64,000 bases of DNA from Maribellus comscasis (lineage in GTDB: Bacteria; Bacteroidota; Bacteroidia; Bacteroidales; Prolixibacteraceae), in the NCBI RefSeq assembly GCF_009762775.1, contig NZ_CP046401.1, forward strand, positions 4,240,001-4,304,000. The letters run 5' to 3'. The translations under genes and the position numbers were made by a program. Below are positions 1 to 8,542 of this stretch, one piece after another. Position 1 is the stretch's first letter; each line of letters begins with the position of its first letter. The notes under the pieces were generated by a model that saw nothing but the letters and a program-made list of their open reading frames with translations, did no database searches and was not told the origin of the DNA.

Positions 1-40
1 TGAGATGGATGTTGAGAATTTAATCTATAAAAGAAAAGTC

Positions 41-826
41 ATGAAACAGAAATTTATTTTTTTGACGACAATAATTTTACTTTTTGCTCACACAATATTT
101 TCGCAAAATGTAGGGGAAACAGCACCCGATTTTACGCTAAAAACACTAAATGAGATAAATTATACGCTTTCGGATAACAAAGGGAAAGTTGTATTTGTTT
201 TTCTCGTTGGTTACAATTGCCCCTTGTGTATTGCGTCTGCCCCTACTATAAAGTCTGACATATTGGATGTTTATAATTCAAATTCCAGTTTCCAGGCATT
301 AATAATCGACACCTGGGATGGCAGTGCGGCAGCTTTCACCACCTTTAAAAATACTACTAATTTAAGTGGAATTTATCTTCAAAAAGGAAAATCAGTAGCA
401 GATAATTGGTCTTCAACATATGACAGAATTATTGTAATCGATGCTGAAGGAACCATGGTTTTTAAAGGAACAACTGCCGCAAGCTCTGATGCAGATGATG
501 CTGCCGCTGTGATTGAGAGCGCTTTAAACAATATATCAACACCCGTTACCGATTTATCCGGTGTCGATAAATTTTCTGTAAGTCAAAATTATCCAAACCC
601 GTGCACCAAACAAACAAAAATTGAGTATGCTGTATCAAAACCAGTGTTTGTTAAATTCTCGATTATTGATATTACTGGAAAATTGATTGAGCATTCTTTC
701 GCAAAACATCATTCGGTTGGAAAGTATTCAATCGACCTAAATACCTCAAAATTGGAGAAAGGAATTTATTTTTACCGTTTCGAAGCGGGAGACTTTTTAT
801 CGATCAGGAAGATGATTGTAAATTAA
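41..826 (+). CDS. Exported redoxin-domain protein with T9SS type A sorting domain
   Basis: Likely an extracellular or surface thiol-disulfide or peroxiredoxin-like protein of about 261 residues. The ATG at 41 is preferred over an in-frame ATG at 5 because it begins a clean signal peptide (MKQKFIFL, hydrophobic core, ending FSQ). A thioredoxin fold of the redoxin/TlpA type follows (APDFTL motif, then a CPLC active-site pair in the first third). The last 75-80 residues (NYPNP, then GKYSIDL and GIYFYRF strands) form a Por secretion-system C-terminal sorting domain. The family reduces peroxides or disulfides; the substrate here is unknown. It stands alone, about 100 bp before the PorE-like gene. 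The redoxin and secretion calls are firm; the catalytic role is inferred. Confidence 0.85.
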   Translation: MKQKFIFLTTIILLFAHTIFSQNVGETAPDFTLKTLNEINYTLSDNKGKVVFVFLVGYNCPLCIASAPTIKSDILDVYNSNSSFQALIIDTWDGSAAAFTTFKNTTNLSGIYLQKGKSVADNWSSTYDRIIVIDAEGTMVFKGTTAASSDADDAAAVIESALNNISTPVTDLSGVDKFSVSQNYPNPCTKQTKIEYAVSKPVFVKFSIIDITGKLIEHSFAKHHSVGKYSIDLNTSKLEKGIYFYRFEAGDFLSIRKMIVN

Positions 827-925
827 TGAAAATTCAGACAAATCTGATATACTTATCTGTCTAAAGAGACGTTATTGTAACAGTCATTAAAAAAAAACAT
901 TTACTTTTACTTCCCGAAATTTTGG

Positions 926-2923
926 ATGGGTATGAAGTTAATCAGATTAGCGCTACTTTTTTTAATCGTTTTATTTTTGGCTTCCTGCGGAGCCAGCAAG
1001 CTTGGAAGAGACGCATTGTTGGCTCATGATATCGGTGAATATTACAAAGCCATTGAAAAATACAGAAAGGCCAGCCGAAAGGAAAAAGATCGTACAAAGC
1101 GGATGGAATATGCCTTTTCGCTGGCAGAATGTTACCGTTACATAGGCGATTATGAAATGGCAGCTTTGTATTATAAAAATGCTATCCGACGCGGTTACCC
1201 CGATCCAATTGCCATCTATTATAATGCCGAAATGTTGAGAGCCGCCCAGGACTATGAAGAGGCGATTGAAAATTACCGTATTTTCCTTGATTCAGTTCCG
1301 GGTGACGAGAGAGGACAAGCTGGTTTGGAGGCAATTAGGAAGACACAGGAGTGGGTGGCTCACCCCACACGTCATATCATTAATCCAATTAAGGAAATCA
1401 ACTCGCGGGAAAGTGACTATGCTCCGGTGTTTGTTGGTGGCCGCGACAATGAAGTGATTTTTACTTCTACCCGCAAAGCTGCTACCGGTAAAAAGGAAAG
1501 TATGATTACCGGACAGGATTATGCTGATTTGTTTCGCGCAACTTTTGGCATCCAGCGCCAAAAATGGGAAGAGCCGAAATTGTTGGAGGAAAATTTTGTA
1601 ATCAATACAGGCGATGAGGAAGGTGCAGCCACACTGTCATCAACAGGAGAACAGATGATTTTTACCCGCTGTCGTTATGAAAAAACACAGGCTATGGGAA
1701 CCGAATTATATTCCACATCCCAATCGAGAGGAAATTGGTCGGAACCTATAAAAGTTCAAATTGCCGGCGACAGTATTGTTACTGCACATCCCGCATTTAG
1801 TCCGGATGAAACTGTGTTATATTTTGTTTCCGATATGCCGGGTGGGCAGGGAGGAAAAGATATATGGATGGCGCAGGGCTCCGGTGGGAGTTTCAGTAAT
1901 CCGGTAAACCTGGGACCGGTTATTAATACACCTGGCGATGAGATGTTTCCATTTGTAAGAGATAACGGTGAATTGTATTTCTCATCCAATTATCATATGG
2001 GGATGGGTGGGTTTGATATTTTTGTCGCGAACACAAACGAAGATGGAGAATGGGTAGTTAATAATATGGGCTCGCCAATGAATTCACCCGGCGATGACTT
2101 TGGAATTGCATTTGTTCAGGGGGAGAACAAAGGAATGTTTTCCTCCAACCGGAAAGGATCCCGGGGAGATGATTTGTATTCTTTTCTGGTTCCACCAAAA
2201 ATTTTTCAGGCAAGTGGTGAAGTTTTTGATAAGGAAAGCGGAAACAAAATTGATGGTGTAACAGTCAGAATTATTGGAACCGATGGTACAAATCTGAAAA
2301 TGCGAACCAAAAACGGAAAATTTCAACTAAAACTTCAACCGGAAACCGAATATATTTTCGCAGCATTTAAAGATGGTTATTTACGTGATAAAGCGGCAGC
2401 AAATACAATTGGTCTGGAAGACAGCAAAGATTTTACATTTGATATGTATCTTACTCCCACTGATGCTCCGATAAAAGTGGAGAATATTAATTATGAATTT
2501 GGTAGCTGGGAGTTGTTACCCGAATCAAAAGTTGCGCTTGATACACTTGTGCAGATTCTTATATTTAATCCAACAATTACAATTGAATTGATGGCGCATA
2601 CCGACCACGTTGGAAGTGACCAGTTTAACTTCGATCTTTCACAGAAACGTGCACAAAGTGTTGTTGACTACCTCATTGAAAAAGGGATTAATCCCCAACG
2701 GTTGGTCGCAAAAGGATATGGAGAAACGTGGCCCAAAACGGTAACAAGAGAAATGGCCAGTAAATACGATTTTCTAAAAAGAAACGATGAATTAACTGAA
2801 GAATTTATCAACCAGTTAACACCGGAACAACAGGGAATTGCAGAAGCCATCAACCGGCGCACAGAATTCAGAGTGCTTTCTACCGATTTTATTCAGAAAT
2901 ATGATGCAGAACCAGAGAGATAA
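926..2923 (+). CDS. PorE-like lipoprotein: TPR, PD40 beta-propeller, CRD, OmpA domain
   Basis: An envelope lipoprotein of 665 residues. The N-terminus is a lipoprotein signal (hydrophobic stretch ending LASC at about residues 18-21), so the mature Cys should be lipidated. TPR-like helices span about 30-130, WD40-like PD40 blades about 160-420 (repeats such as AHPAFSPDE and GELYFSSN), a carboxypeptidase-regulatory-like domain about 430-510, and a C-terminal OmpA peptidoglycan-binding domain about 520-655 (HTDHVGSDQFN and LSQKRAQSVVDYL). This is the layout of Porphyromonas PorE, a T9SS component that tethers the machine to peptidoglycan; other Bacteroidota proteins share it, so orthology is inferred. 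ATG at 932 (MKLIRL) is an equally good start. Confidence 0.85.
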   Translation: MGMKLIRLALLFLIVLFLASCGASKLGRDALLAHDIGEYYKAIEKYRKASRKEKDRTKRMEYAFSLAECYRYIGDYEMAALYYKNAIRRGYPDPIAIYYNAEMLRAAQDYEEAIENYRIFLDSVPGDERGQAGLEAIRKTQEWVAHPTRHIINPIKEINSRESDYAPVFVGGRDNEVIFTSTRKAATGKKESMITGQDYADLFRATFGIQRQKWEEPKLLEENFVINTGDEEGAATLSSTGEQMIFTRCRYEKTQAMGTELYSTSQSRGNWSEPIKVQIAGDSIVTAHPAFSPDETVLYFVSDMPGGQGGKDIWMAQGSGGSFSNPVNLGPVINTPGDEMFPFVRDNGELYFSSNYHMGMGGFDIFVANTNEDGEWVVNNMGSPMNSPGDDFGIAFVQGENKGMFSSNRKGSRGDDLYSFLVPPKIFQASGEVFDKESGNKIDGVTVRIIGTDGTNLKMRTKNGKFQLKLQPETEYIFAAFKDGYLRDKAAANTIGLEDSKDFTFDMYLTPTDAPIKVENINYEFGSWELLPESKVALDTLVQILIFNPTITIELMAHTDHVGSDQFNFDLSQKRAQSVVDYLIEKGINPQRLVAKGYGETWPKTVTREMASKYDFLKRNDELTEEFINQLTPEQQGIAEAINRRTEFRVLSTDFIQKYDAEPER

Positions 2924-2929
2924 TGAGTG

Positions 2930-3409
2930 TTATATTTTGAATCTGAAATTTACTTCCCAAAAACCGGGCTCGTAAATTTCTATTTCAAAATCGTTTAATA
3001 AGGCACCTTTATTGTTAAACTGGTTAACCATGTAGTTGACAGAACTATTTACCTTGCATTTGAACGGGAAAGTAATATTCTCATATCCTTTTTTATTTCC
3101 GGTAACATGGAACACGCCAGCGTTGTTCGAAAAATCAACATAGTTGGGGATACTGTTTCTTCCGTTATTTATTGAAAACAAAACAGTGCTTCCATTTCCA
3201 ACTCTTCGAACAGTGTATCGTAAGGTTGGATTGCTTCTGATAACTTTATAAGCCAGGGTTGTATCTTTCTTGCCGGCTTGAATTACTTCTCCAGCAAGTT
3301 CCATTCTGGATTTGTCTCCGGCTTTTTTATTTTCCCGGGTTTGTTCTTTTTTTTGTATTGAGGCCGAAAAAAGAAAAATAAATGAAATAAGGGGAATTAA
3401 AGTTTTCAT
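2930..3409 (-). CDS. Small exported protein of unknown function
   Basis: Not recognised. It encodes 159 residues beginning with a short signal-like stretch (MKTLIPLISFIFLFSAS), then a lysine/glutamate-rich segment, then a predominantly beta-rich region with alternating hydrophobic residues. There is no lipobox Cys and no catalytic motif. It converges on the PorE-like gene with 6 bp between the stop codons, so the two are not co-transcribed. It is probably a periplasmic or secreted beta-sandwich protein; no function is proposed. Confidence 0.55.
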   Translation of the reverse strand: MKTLIPLISFIFLFSASIQKKEQTRENKKAGDKSRMELAGEVIQAGKKDTTLAYKVIRSNPTLRYTVRRVGNGSTVLFSINNGRNSIPNYVDFSNNAGVFHVTGNKKGYENITFPFKCKVNSSVNYMVNQFNNKGALLNDFEIEIYEPGFWEVNFRFKI

Positions 3410-3507
3410 TATTTAGATTTTAATTGAAAATAAGAGTGATATAACATTCTCAGATAACACAATTTTTATACCAATCAGTAAAGTGATACATAAAAAGAGA
3501 AATCTTT

Positions 3508-4074
3508 TTATAACCTCCAGTAAGTTCTGATTTTTTTATTTCTGACATATGCATTGCGGGGCACTTGCCTTAATACCATAAAAACGCCCAGGCAATCCAC
3601 ACAGGCGCCAAATGAATTCCATACAATAATATGCTCTAAAAGACTATTACTGCCAACAAGCGCCAAAATAATAATTCCGAGTAATGAAATAATTATAAGC
3701 GGAGCAAGCAGTATTACAATAAAACGGTTTCGTTTCATTTCGCCAATGTAAGCAGCAAAAAATGCAAAACCTGCCATCGTAAATCCAACGAAAATATTAT
3801 CTGATTTTAGTTTCTCGGGAAAGAAAAGAGCATGGATGAATTCGTGAATCGGCATTAATATGAGGAAAGACAAAAATATGTTGGCCGACTTTAATATAAA
3901 AGTAATCCCCATAATTTTTAAAATAAGAATGATAACCAGGGGATTGATTATCATAAATGGAAGTGCCCATAATTGCGAAGTCCATAAATTATCAGGTTCT
4001 TTTAATGGGATCCATTCATCTTTTTCAGGACTAAAATTTTCATCGTCAGGGAATTTGTTGTATATAAATTTCAT
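3508..4074 (-). CDS. DUF3267-type membrane protein, putative zinc metallopeptidase
   Basis: Integral membrane protein of 188 residues with about four hydrophobic segments. The second ends in HEFIHALFFP, an HExxH zinc-binding signature inside a membrane helix, as in the DUF3267 (putative zincin) family. Such proteins resemble site-2-protease-like intramembrane metallopeptidases, but activity has not been generally shown. The N-terminal 30 residues are charged and cytoplasmic-looking. It lies 37 bp downstream of the potassium-channel gene on the same strand and may be its last co-transcribed gene. The family call is good; enzymatic activity is inference. Confidence 0.72.
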   Translation of the reverse strand: MKFIYNKFPDDENFSPEKDEWIPLKEPDNLWTSQLWALPFMIINPLVIILILKIMGITFILKSANIFLSFLILMPIHEFIHALFFPEKLKSDNIFVGFTMAGFAFFAAYIGEMKRNRFIVILLAPLIIISLLGIIILALVGSNSLLEHIIVWNSFGACVDCLGVFMVLRQVPRNAYVRNKKIRTYWRL

Positions 4075-4111
4075 GATTTGAAGGGTTTAAAAAAGTCAGT
4101 GGCTGTAATTT

Positions 4112-5155
4112 TTATTCATCAGAAATCATTACTTCCTTTAGCTTGCTAATCTGTGTTGGATTTCCTAAAACAAAAAGCTGGTCGTTGCGTGATAATATCA
4201 TTTTGGGGTCGGGATTAAAAACATACCGGGCTCCACTAATTTTTATGCCAATAATATTTGCTCCTGAAACTTCTCTTACCCGCAAATCTGCAATTGACTT
4301 TCCAACAAAACGTTGTGCCAGGTTTTTACAGGAAAGCTCTTCGAGGCTCACATCCTGCGATTTTTGCAAAAGAACATATTCCAGAAATTCTACCACATCG
4401 GGTTGGTGAACCAGTTTTGCCATTCGTTGTCCGCCAATCCGTTCGGGCATTATCACGTTGGTAGCTCCCGCCCGTTTTAGTTTCATTTGTGATTCCAGTT
4501 CGGAGGCGCGGCTGATAATGGTCAAATTCGGATTCATACTCCGGGCGGTTAATACAACAAATACATTGTCGGCATCGTCGGGTGTTGTGGCAATTAAAGC
4601 ACGGGCGTTGTATACCTGAGCCTGTTCCAGGATTTCTTCGTGTGTTGCATCGCCCTTAATGTATAGTAATTCGGGATTTTCGCGCACCCTTGAAATCACA
4701 TTGTCGCGTTTGTCTACAATAACAAAATTTACTCCATGTTCGGCCAGTTCCAAGGCAGCCTGCTCGCCATTCCGGCCGTAGCCCACAATGATTACGTGGT
4801 TTTTTAGTTTTGCAATTTTTTTGTCCACCCTGTATGTTTTTATATAGTTTGCCAATTCGCCATCAAAAACAAACCTCGCCATATTTGATCCTACGTAGGC
4901 CAAACTCCCCAGGCTTGTAATGATTAAACCCATTGTAAAAATTTTTCCCTGCTGGGAAAGTGGTTCGGCACCCACTTCCTTAAATCCCACGGTAGAAATG
5001 GTAATAACAGTCATGTACAGACTGTCGAGAAGATTCATCCCTTCCAGAAGGTGATAACCTAAAGTTCCGAATGTAACAATCGAAAGCAAAAGACCAACTC
5101 CGATTTGTAAGGTTCGGCTCGATACTTCCTGGAATTTATTATACGGTTGGCTCAT
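4112..5155 (-). CDS. Potassium channel protein with RCK (TrkA-N and TrkA-C) domains
   Basis: A two-transmembrane K+ channel subunit of 347 residues, acting in the inner membrane. TM1 is at about 17-37, a pore helix carries the filter ISTVGF (about residues 53-58), and TM2 is at about 72-92. The cytoplasmic RCK N-lobe starts at about 117 (HVIIVGYGRNG, a Rossmann nucleotide-binding loop), and the TrkA-C lobe occupies about 260-340. The filter reads TVGF rather than TVGY, a known variant. The architecture is that of MthK/Kch-type ligand-gated channels. Its ATG overlaps the stop of the upstream DUF2851 gene by 4 bp (ATGA), so translation is probably coupled. Confidence 0.92.
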   Translation of the reverse strand: MSQPYNKFQEVSSRTLQIGVGLLLSIVTFGTLGYHLLEGMNLLDSLYMTVITISTVGFKEVGAEPLSQQGKIFTMGLIITSLGSLAYVGSNMARFVFDGELANYIKTYRVDKKIAKLKNHVIIVGYGRNGEQAALELAEHGVNFVIVDKRDNVISRVRENPELLYIKGDATHEEILEQAQVYNARALIATTPDDADNVFVVLTARSMNPNLTIISRASELESQMKLKRAGATNVIMPERIGGQRMAKLVHQPDVVEFLEYVLLQKSQDVSLEELSCKNLAQRFVGKSIADLRVREVSGANIIGIKISGARYVFNPDPKMILSRNDQLFVLGNPTQISKLKEVMISDE

Positions 5156-6441
5156 CCGGTTGAATCAATATTGATTTTTACAAGTTTAACTCCTATTTGG
5201 CAATTTAAACAATTTTTCTTTTCGCAATGTATGTTTTTTAACTGAATCAGTGCTTGTGATTCAAATGCGGAACGACTTTCTATTCCCAGTTTTTCCCATT
5301 TTGTTGTAATCGAATTTTTTTCAGGAGGCAATTGTTCAAGAAAATCAAGCGCCCGGTTTTTTAACTGTGTTTTATTTTGTGTTTCGCCATAAACAAATAG
5401 AAACGGAATTACTACATTAATAATTAGTATGTTTACAGCACTTTCCCCAAGTCTTTTTGTTGTGTTTTTTTGAGATTCTTTATTAAAGTTGTAATGTGAA
5501 TTCCAGTATTCCGAAGCCTGAACATCAAATAGTTCTTTTAGTTTTTCGAGAGAATCAATTTCAATAATCTTTGAAAACAAACCTTGTGAACGATGAATCA
5601 ATGCCGCCAGTTGCGAAATTCGTACTGTTGGAAAATTAGCCGGGCGTAATCGCATAAATTTCCACAGGTGGCCTTCAATGGGAACCAATTTGTATTTCTG
5701 GTATAAAAAGGAAAATTCCTCTCTGAGTTTCAGATAATAATCATCGCCGAGAAGTTGCTGGTTTAGCAAACCCGAATTTCCAAATAGCAAAGCTTCGAGT
5801 TGAAAAAGATTACTTTTGTGTTTCGCCAGCGTTGAAATGGGCAGCGATTTTGCAAGTAGCTCAAAAGGAAGATTATTTACTTTAAAACCAAACATCCGGG
5901 CAAGTACCTGGTAAAATGTTTCGTTCCAGTTGTTGTTATTTTGCTCCAGCCGCTGCATTATTTCATCTGTTTTATTTTCCAGCCGTTCAATCATCAGCCG
6001 GTTAAATCCGAGTTGCAGAATTACCGGATTTATTTTGTGAAATTGTTCTTCACAGGCAATCCAGGTTTTGGCATCAAGCAGTTTCTGATAATTGGTTTTC
6101 AAATGTCCTGGATATTTTATTTCAAACGAGGGGATTTCTTCTCCTGACGTGCGAAAGACAGGCTTGTCGTGTTCTTCAACAACATGTAAAATAACATTGT
6201 CGTAAGCTTTGTCGTTTTGGTGGTTATGCAGGAACCAATCAGATGATTTTTTGTGAATCTCTATATTCCCGGCCCATAATGTTCCATTAATTCTGATTTT
6301 TGCATTGAAAAAATCGGGACCGGAATCAAAATTCCGTTTGCCGGTATCCAAAATTTCAAACGATTGATTTGAAGTAGTTATTAAGGGCCGGGAATTAAAA
6401 AGATGTTGTTCCCAAATGTAATGGAGGAATTCTTCAGACAT
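5152..6441 (-). CDS. DUF2851 family protein
   Basis: A 429-residue protein recognised as DUF2851, a family widespread in Bacteroidota with no assigned function. The conserved N-terminal region is visible (LHYIWEQHLF, SGPDFFNAKI, WAGNIEIHKKSSDW, then HNHQNDKAYDNVILHVV), which resembles a nuclease-like beta core with acidic and Lys residues. The C-terminus carries a Cys cluster (CEKKNCLNCQIG) that may bind a metal. There is no signal peptide, so it is cytoplasmic. It is first in a two-gene unit with the K+ channel, overlapping it by 4 bp. The nuclease idea is an inference from motif shape only. Confidence 0.8.
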   Translation of the reverse strand: MSEEFLHYIWEQHLFNSRPLITTSNQSFEILDTGKRNFDSGPDFFNAKIRINGTLWAGNIEIHKKSSDWFLHNHQNDKAYDNVILHVVEEHDKPVFRTSGEEIPSFEIKYPGHLKTNYQKLLDAKTWIACEEQFHKINPVILQLGFNRLMIERLENKTDEIMQRLEQNNNNWNETFYQVLARMFGFKVNNLPFELLAKSLPISTLAKHKSNLFQLEALLFGNSGLLNQQLLGDDYYLKLREEFSFLYQKYKLVPIEGHLWKFMRLRPANFPTVRISQLAALIHRSQGLFSKIIEIDSLEKLKELFDVQASEYWNSHYNFNKESQKNTTKRLGESAVNILIINVVIPFLFVYGETQNKTQLKNRALDFLEQLPPEKNSITTKWEKLGIESRSAFESQALIQLKNIHCEKKNCLNCQIGVKLVKINIDSTG

Positions 6442-6501
6442 AATATCCGGGTTAACGAAGTTTATTTTTGCTTTTGAATTTAATTCAAAAAAACAGTAAT
6501 G

Positions 6502-7071
6502 TCAAATTAATTTCGTCAACCTCAGTTTTCCCGCATTTTTTTCTTCGTTCATTTTCTGAAATAAATCCCACAAAATAATTCCGGCGCTTACCGAGACATT
6601 AAAAGAATGTTTTGTTCCAAACTGGGGAATTTCGATGCTTCCGTCACATAAATTCACCACTTTTTGCTGCACTCCTTTTACCTCATTCCCAAATACAATT
6701 GCCAGCTTTTCGTTGGCTTCCGGTTTAAAATCGGGTAAAGAAATACTGTTTTCTACCTGCTCAATTGCGTAAACATTAAAACCGGCGTTTTTCAGCTCCG
6801 TAACAGCATCTTCCGTTTTCTCGAGGTATTTCCATTCAACCGATTTTTCAGCATCGAGAGCAGTTTTATGAATTTCTTTGTTGGGAGGGGTAGCTGTTAT
6901 TCCACAGAGGTAAATCTTTTCAATTAGAAAGGCGTCCGAAGTCCGGAAAACAGAGCCGATATTATTACAGCTTCTTATATTGTCGAGCACCACTATCAGG
7001 GGAGTTTTTGATTTCTCTTTGAATTCGTCAACTGTTAATCTGTTTAGTTCGCTGTTTCGTAATTTTCGCAT
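6502..7071 (-). CDS. SpoU/TrmH family RNA 2'-O-methyltransferase
   Basis: A 189-residue SPOUT-fold methyltransferase that 2'-O-methylates a ribose in tRNA or rRNA using S-adenosylmethionine. The three family motifs are present: NIGSVFRTSDAF (motif 1, about residues 36-47, with the catalytic Arg), LAIVFGNEVKGV (motif 2) and IEIPQFGTKHSFNVSVSAGIILW (motif 3, part of the trefoil knot). The length matches minimal TrmH-type enzymes without an extra RNA-binding domain. It lies 103 bp after the arginine deiminase gene on the same strand. The RNA target cannot be told from sequence. Confidence 0.9.
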   Translation of the reverse strand: MRKLRNSELNRLTVDEFKEKSKTPLIVVLDNIRSCNNIGSVFRTSDAFLIEKIYLCGITATPPNKEIHKTALDAEKSVEWKYLEKTEDAVTELKNAGFNVYAIEQVENSISLPDFKPEANEKLAIVFGNEVKGVQQKVVNLCDGSIEIPQFGTKHSFNVSVSAGIILWDLFQKMNEEKNAGKLRLTKLI

Positions 7072-7140
7072 TCGACTATGTTTTCTGAAAAAAGATAAAA
7101 GTTCTGATTTTTAAAACTGACAATTTCATGTAATGTTTTT

Positions 7141-7172
7141 TCACCCCCTCTTTCGGATGGGCGGGGAAGGTT
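7141..7172. repeat. GC-rich palindromic dispersed repeat, degenerate copy
   Basis: A G/C-rich block (CCCCTCTTTCGGATGGGC, then GGGGAAGG) sits immediately after the arginine deiminase stop in otherwise AT-rich DNA. It shares its layout with cleaner copies at 16724-16754 and 16858-16885: a C-rich arm, CTC/TTC-GG turn, G-rich arm and a G-rich tail ending AGG. It is probably a decayed member of the same REP-like family. Confidence 0.5.
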
Positions 7173-7174
7173 TC

Positions 7175-8437
7175 CTACCAACTTACCTCTGCTCTTCGCA
7201 CCGGCATTGTCATACAACGGGCACCACCACCTCCGCGTGCCAGTTCCGAACCGGCAATGGTAACTACACATTTTTTATAATCATCAATTGAGACTTTATT
7301 TTCTGTCAAATCAGTTGCTTTTAAAACCTCAAATCCGTTTTTGTTTAGTTCCTCCACAGTGTGAACGTTACGCTCATATCCAATTACTTTTCCGGGAGCC
7401 AGTGCAAAAAAGTTGGCGCCGCTGTGCCACTGCTCACGTTCCTGAACCCATAAATCTTCTTTTCCTCCACAGGAAACTGATTTCAGATCGATTCCCAGTT
7501 TTCGTAAGGCAGAAGGAATATTGGCCTCCTCACCAATTTTAATCACTTTCCCGTTTTCAATTTGAATATGAATGGTGCGAAAACGACTGGTTCCAAAAAT
7601 AACCGGGTCGTAGGCCATGCAGGTATCCACATCCAAAAAGGTAAAAATCATATCGAGGTGGATAAAAGACTCCGGAGTTGAAGGCAGTTCCTGAACAATG
7701 ATATGATGTGGTTCTTTTTTTTGTTGTTTGATGTGCTCAATAATAAAATCAATGCCTTGTGTACTGGTTCTCATCCCGGTTCCTATAACAAATACATCGG
7801 GACGCGCTACCTGAAAATCACCACCTTCAATTTTTATCTGGGCGCTTTTTAAAATGCTGCTTTTATTGTTTAACGGATTTACTACCTGCGTTTCAAATAC
7901 CGGATGATTTTTAAAAATGGCTTCCATAATCAGCGTTTCCCTTTCGCGCACAGGATTAGCCATTTTACCGATTAACATCGACTGGTTCATTCCCATCGCC
8001 GAGTCGCGGGTGAAAAATAAATTATGCAGCGGACGTAACAAAAAACGCTCATTGTTCAGGTAATTTGTAAGATTGTTTTTTTCCAGAATTAGCCCCTCTG
8101 TCAATAAAGCGGCAAGGTCTTCCTCATTATGCTGGAGCAATTCATCTTCGAGGCCGGGGATTTGTTCATGAACACAAACATCTTTTAAAAGTTGTGCTTT
8201 ACATGTATCGTTTTTTAAAATATCGCTTAACAATTTTTTTACTTCCAGTACCTGCGTTGTTTTTCTCAATACGCCAATCATTTGTGCATATTCACGGCTT
8301 GCAATGGAAAGATTAAGAATGTCGCTGTAGAGAGCACGTTCAGCATTTTCCGGAGTCATATTTTCAACTTCTGCTCCCGGTGTATGAACAACAACACCTT
8401 CCAACTTGCCAATTTCAGAATTTATACTGGTTTGCAT
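7175..8437 (-). CDS. arcA: Arginine deiminase
   Basis: Hydrolyses L-arginine to citrulline and ammonia in the cytoplasm. The 420 residues match family length. Guanidino-modifying-enzyme signatures are visible: an FTRDSAMGMNQSM segment (about 145), KIEGGDF (about 205), SFIHLDMIFTFLD with the catalytic His (about 265), and the C-terminal catalytic Cys in GGGGARCMTMP (Cys408). No ornithine carbamoyltransferase or carbamate kinase lies beside it, so the full deiminase pathway is not encoded here. A perfect TATCTTTG -7 box lies about 30 bp upstream. A GC-rich repeat abuts the stop codon. Confidence 0.93.
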   Translation of the reverse strand: MQTSINSEIGKLEGVVVHTPGAEVENMTPENAERALYSDILNLSIASREYAQMIGVLRKTTQVLEVKKLLSDILKNDTCKAQLLKDVCVHEQIPGLEDELLQHNEEDLAALLTEGLILEKNNLTNYLNNERFLLRPLHNLFFTRDSAMGMNQSMLIGKMANPVRERETLIMEAIFKNHPVFETQVVNPLNNKSSILKSAQIKIEGGDFQVARPDVFVIGTGMRTSTQGIDFIIEHIKQQKKEPHHIIVQELPSTPESFIHLDMIFTFLDVDTCMAYDPVIFGTSRFRTIHIQIENGKVIKIGEEANIPSALRKLGIDLKSVSCGGKEDLWVQEREQWHSGANFFALAPGKVIGYERNVHTVEELNKNGFEVLKATDLTENKVSIDDYKKCVVTIAGSELARGGGGARCMTMPVRRAEVSW

Positions 8438-8467
8438 CTTCGATTTTCATTTTTATTTTATAGTGAA

Positions 8468-8475
8468 CAAAGATA
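8468..8475 (-). promoter_or_regulatory. -7 promoter box (TATCTTTG) for arcA
   Basis: The minus strand reads TATCTTTG, an exact match to the Bacteroidota -7 consensus TAnnTTTG, about 30 bp before the arcA start. No clear -33 TTTG is seen. Confidence 0.5.
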
Positions 8476-8496
8476 TAAACTTTGTTTTTCTGATAA

Positions 8497-8526
8497 TTGA
8501 AAAATAAATTATTCGTTCTACTTTTA
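8497..8526 (+). promoter_or_regulatory. Candidate promoter for the DUF4294 gene
   Basis: TTG at 8497-8499 and TACTTTTA at 8519-8526 are separated by 19 bp, the usual spacing for Bacteroidota -33/-7 elements. The start codon lies 17 bp downstream. It diverges from the arcA promoter. Confidence 0.45.
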
Positions 8527-8542
8527 CACTTGAAAGAATAAT

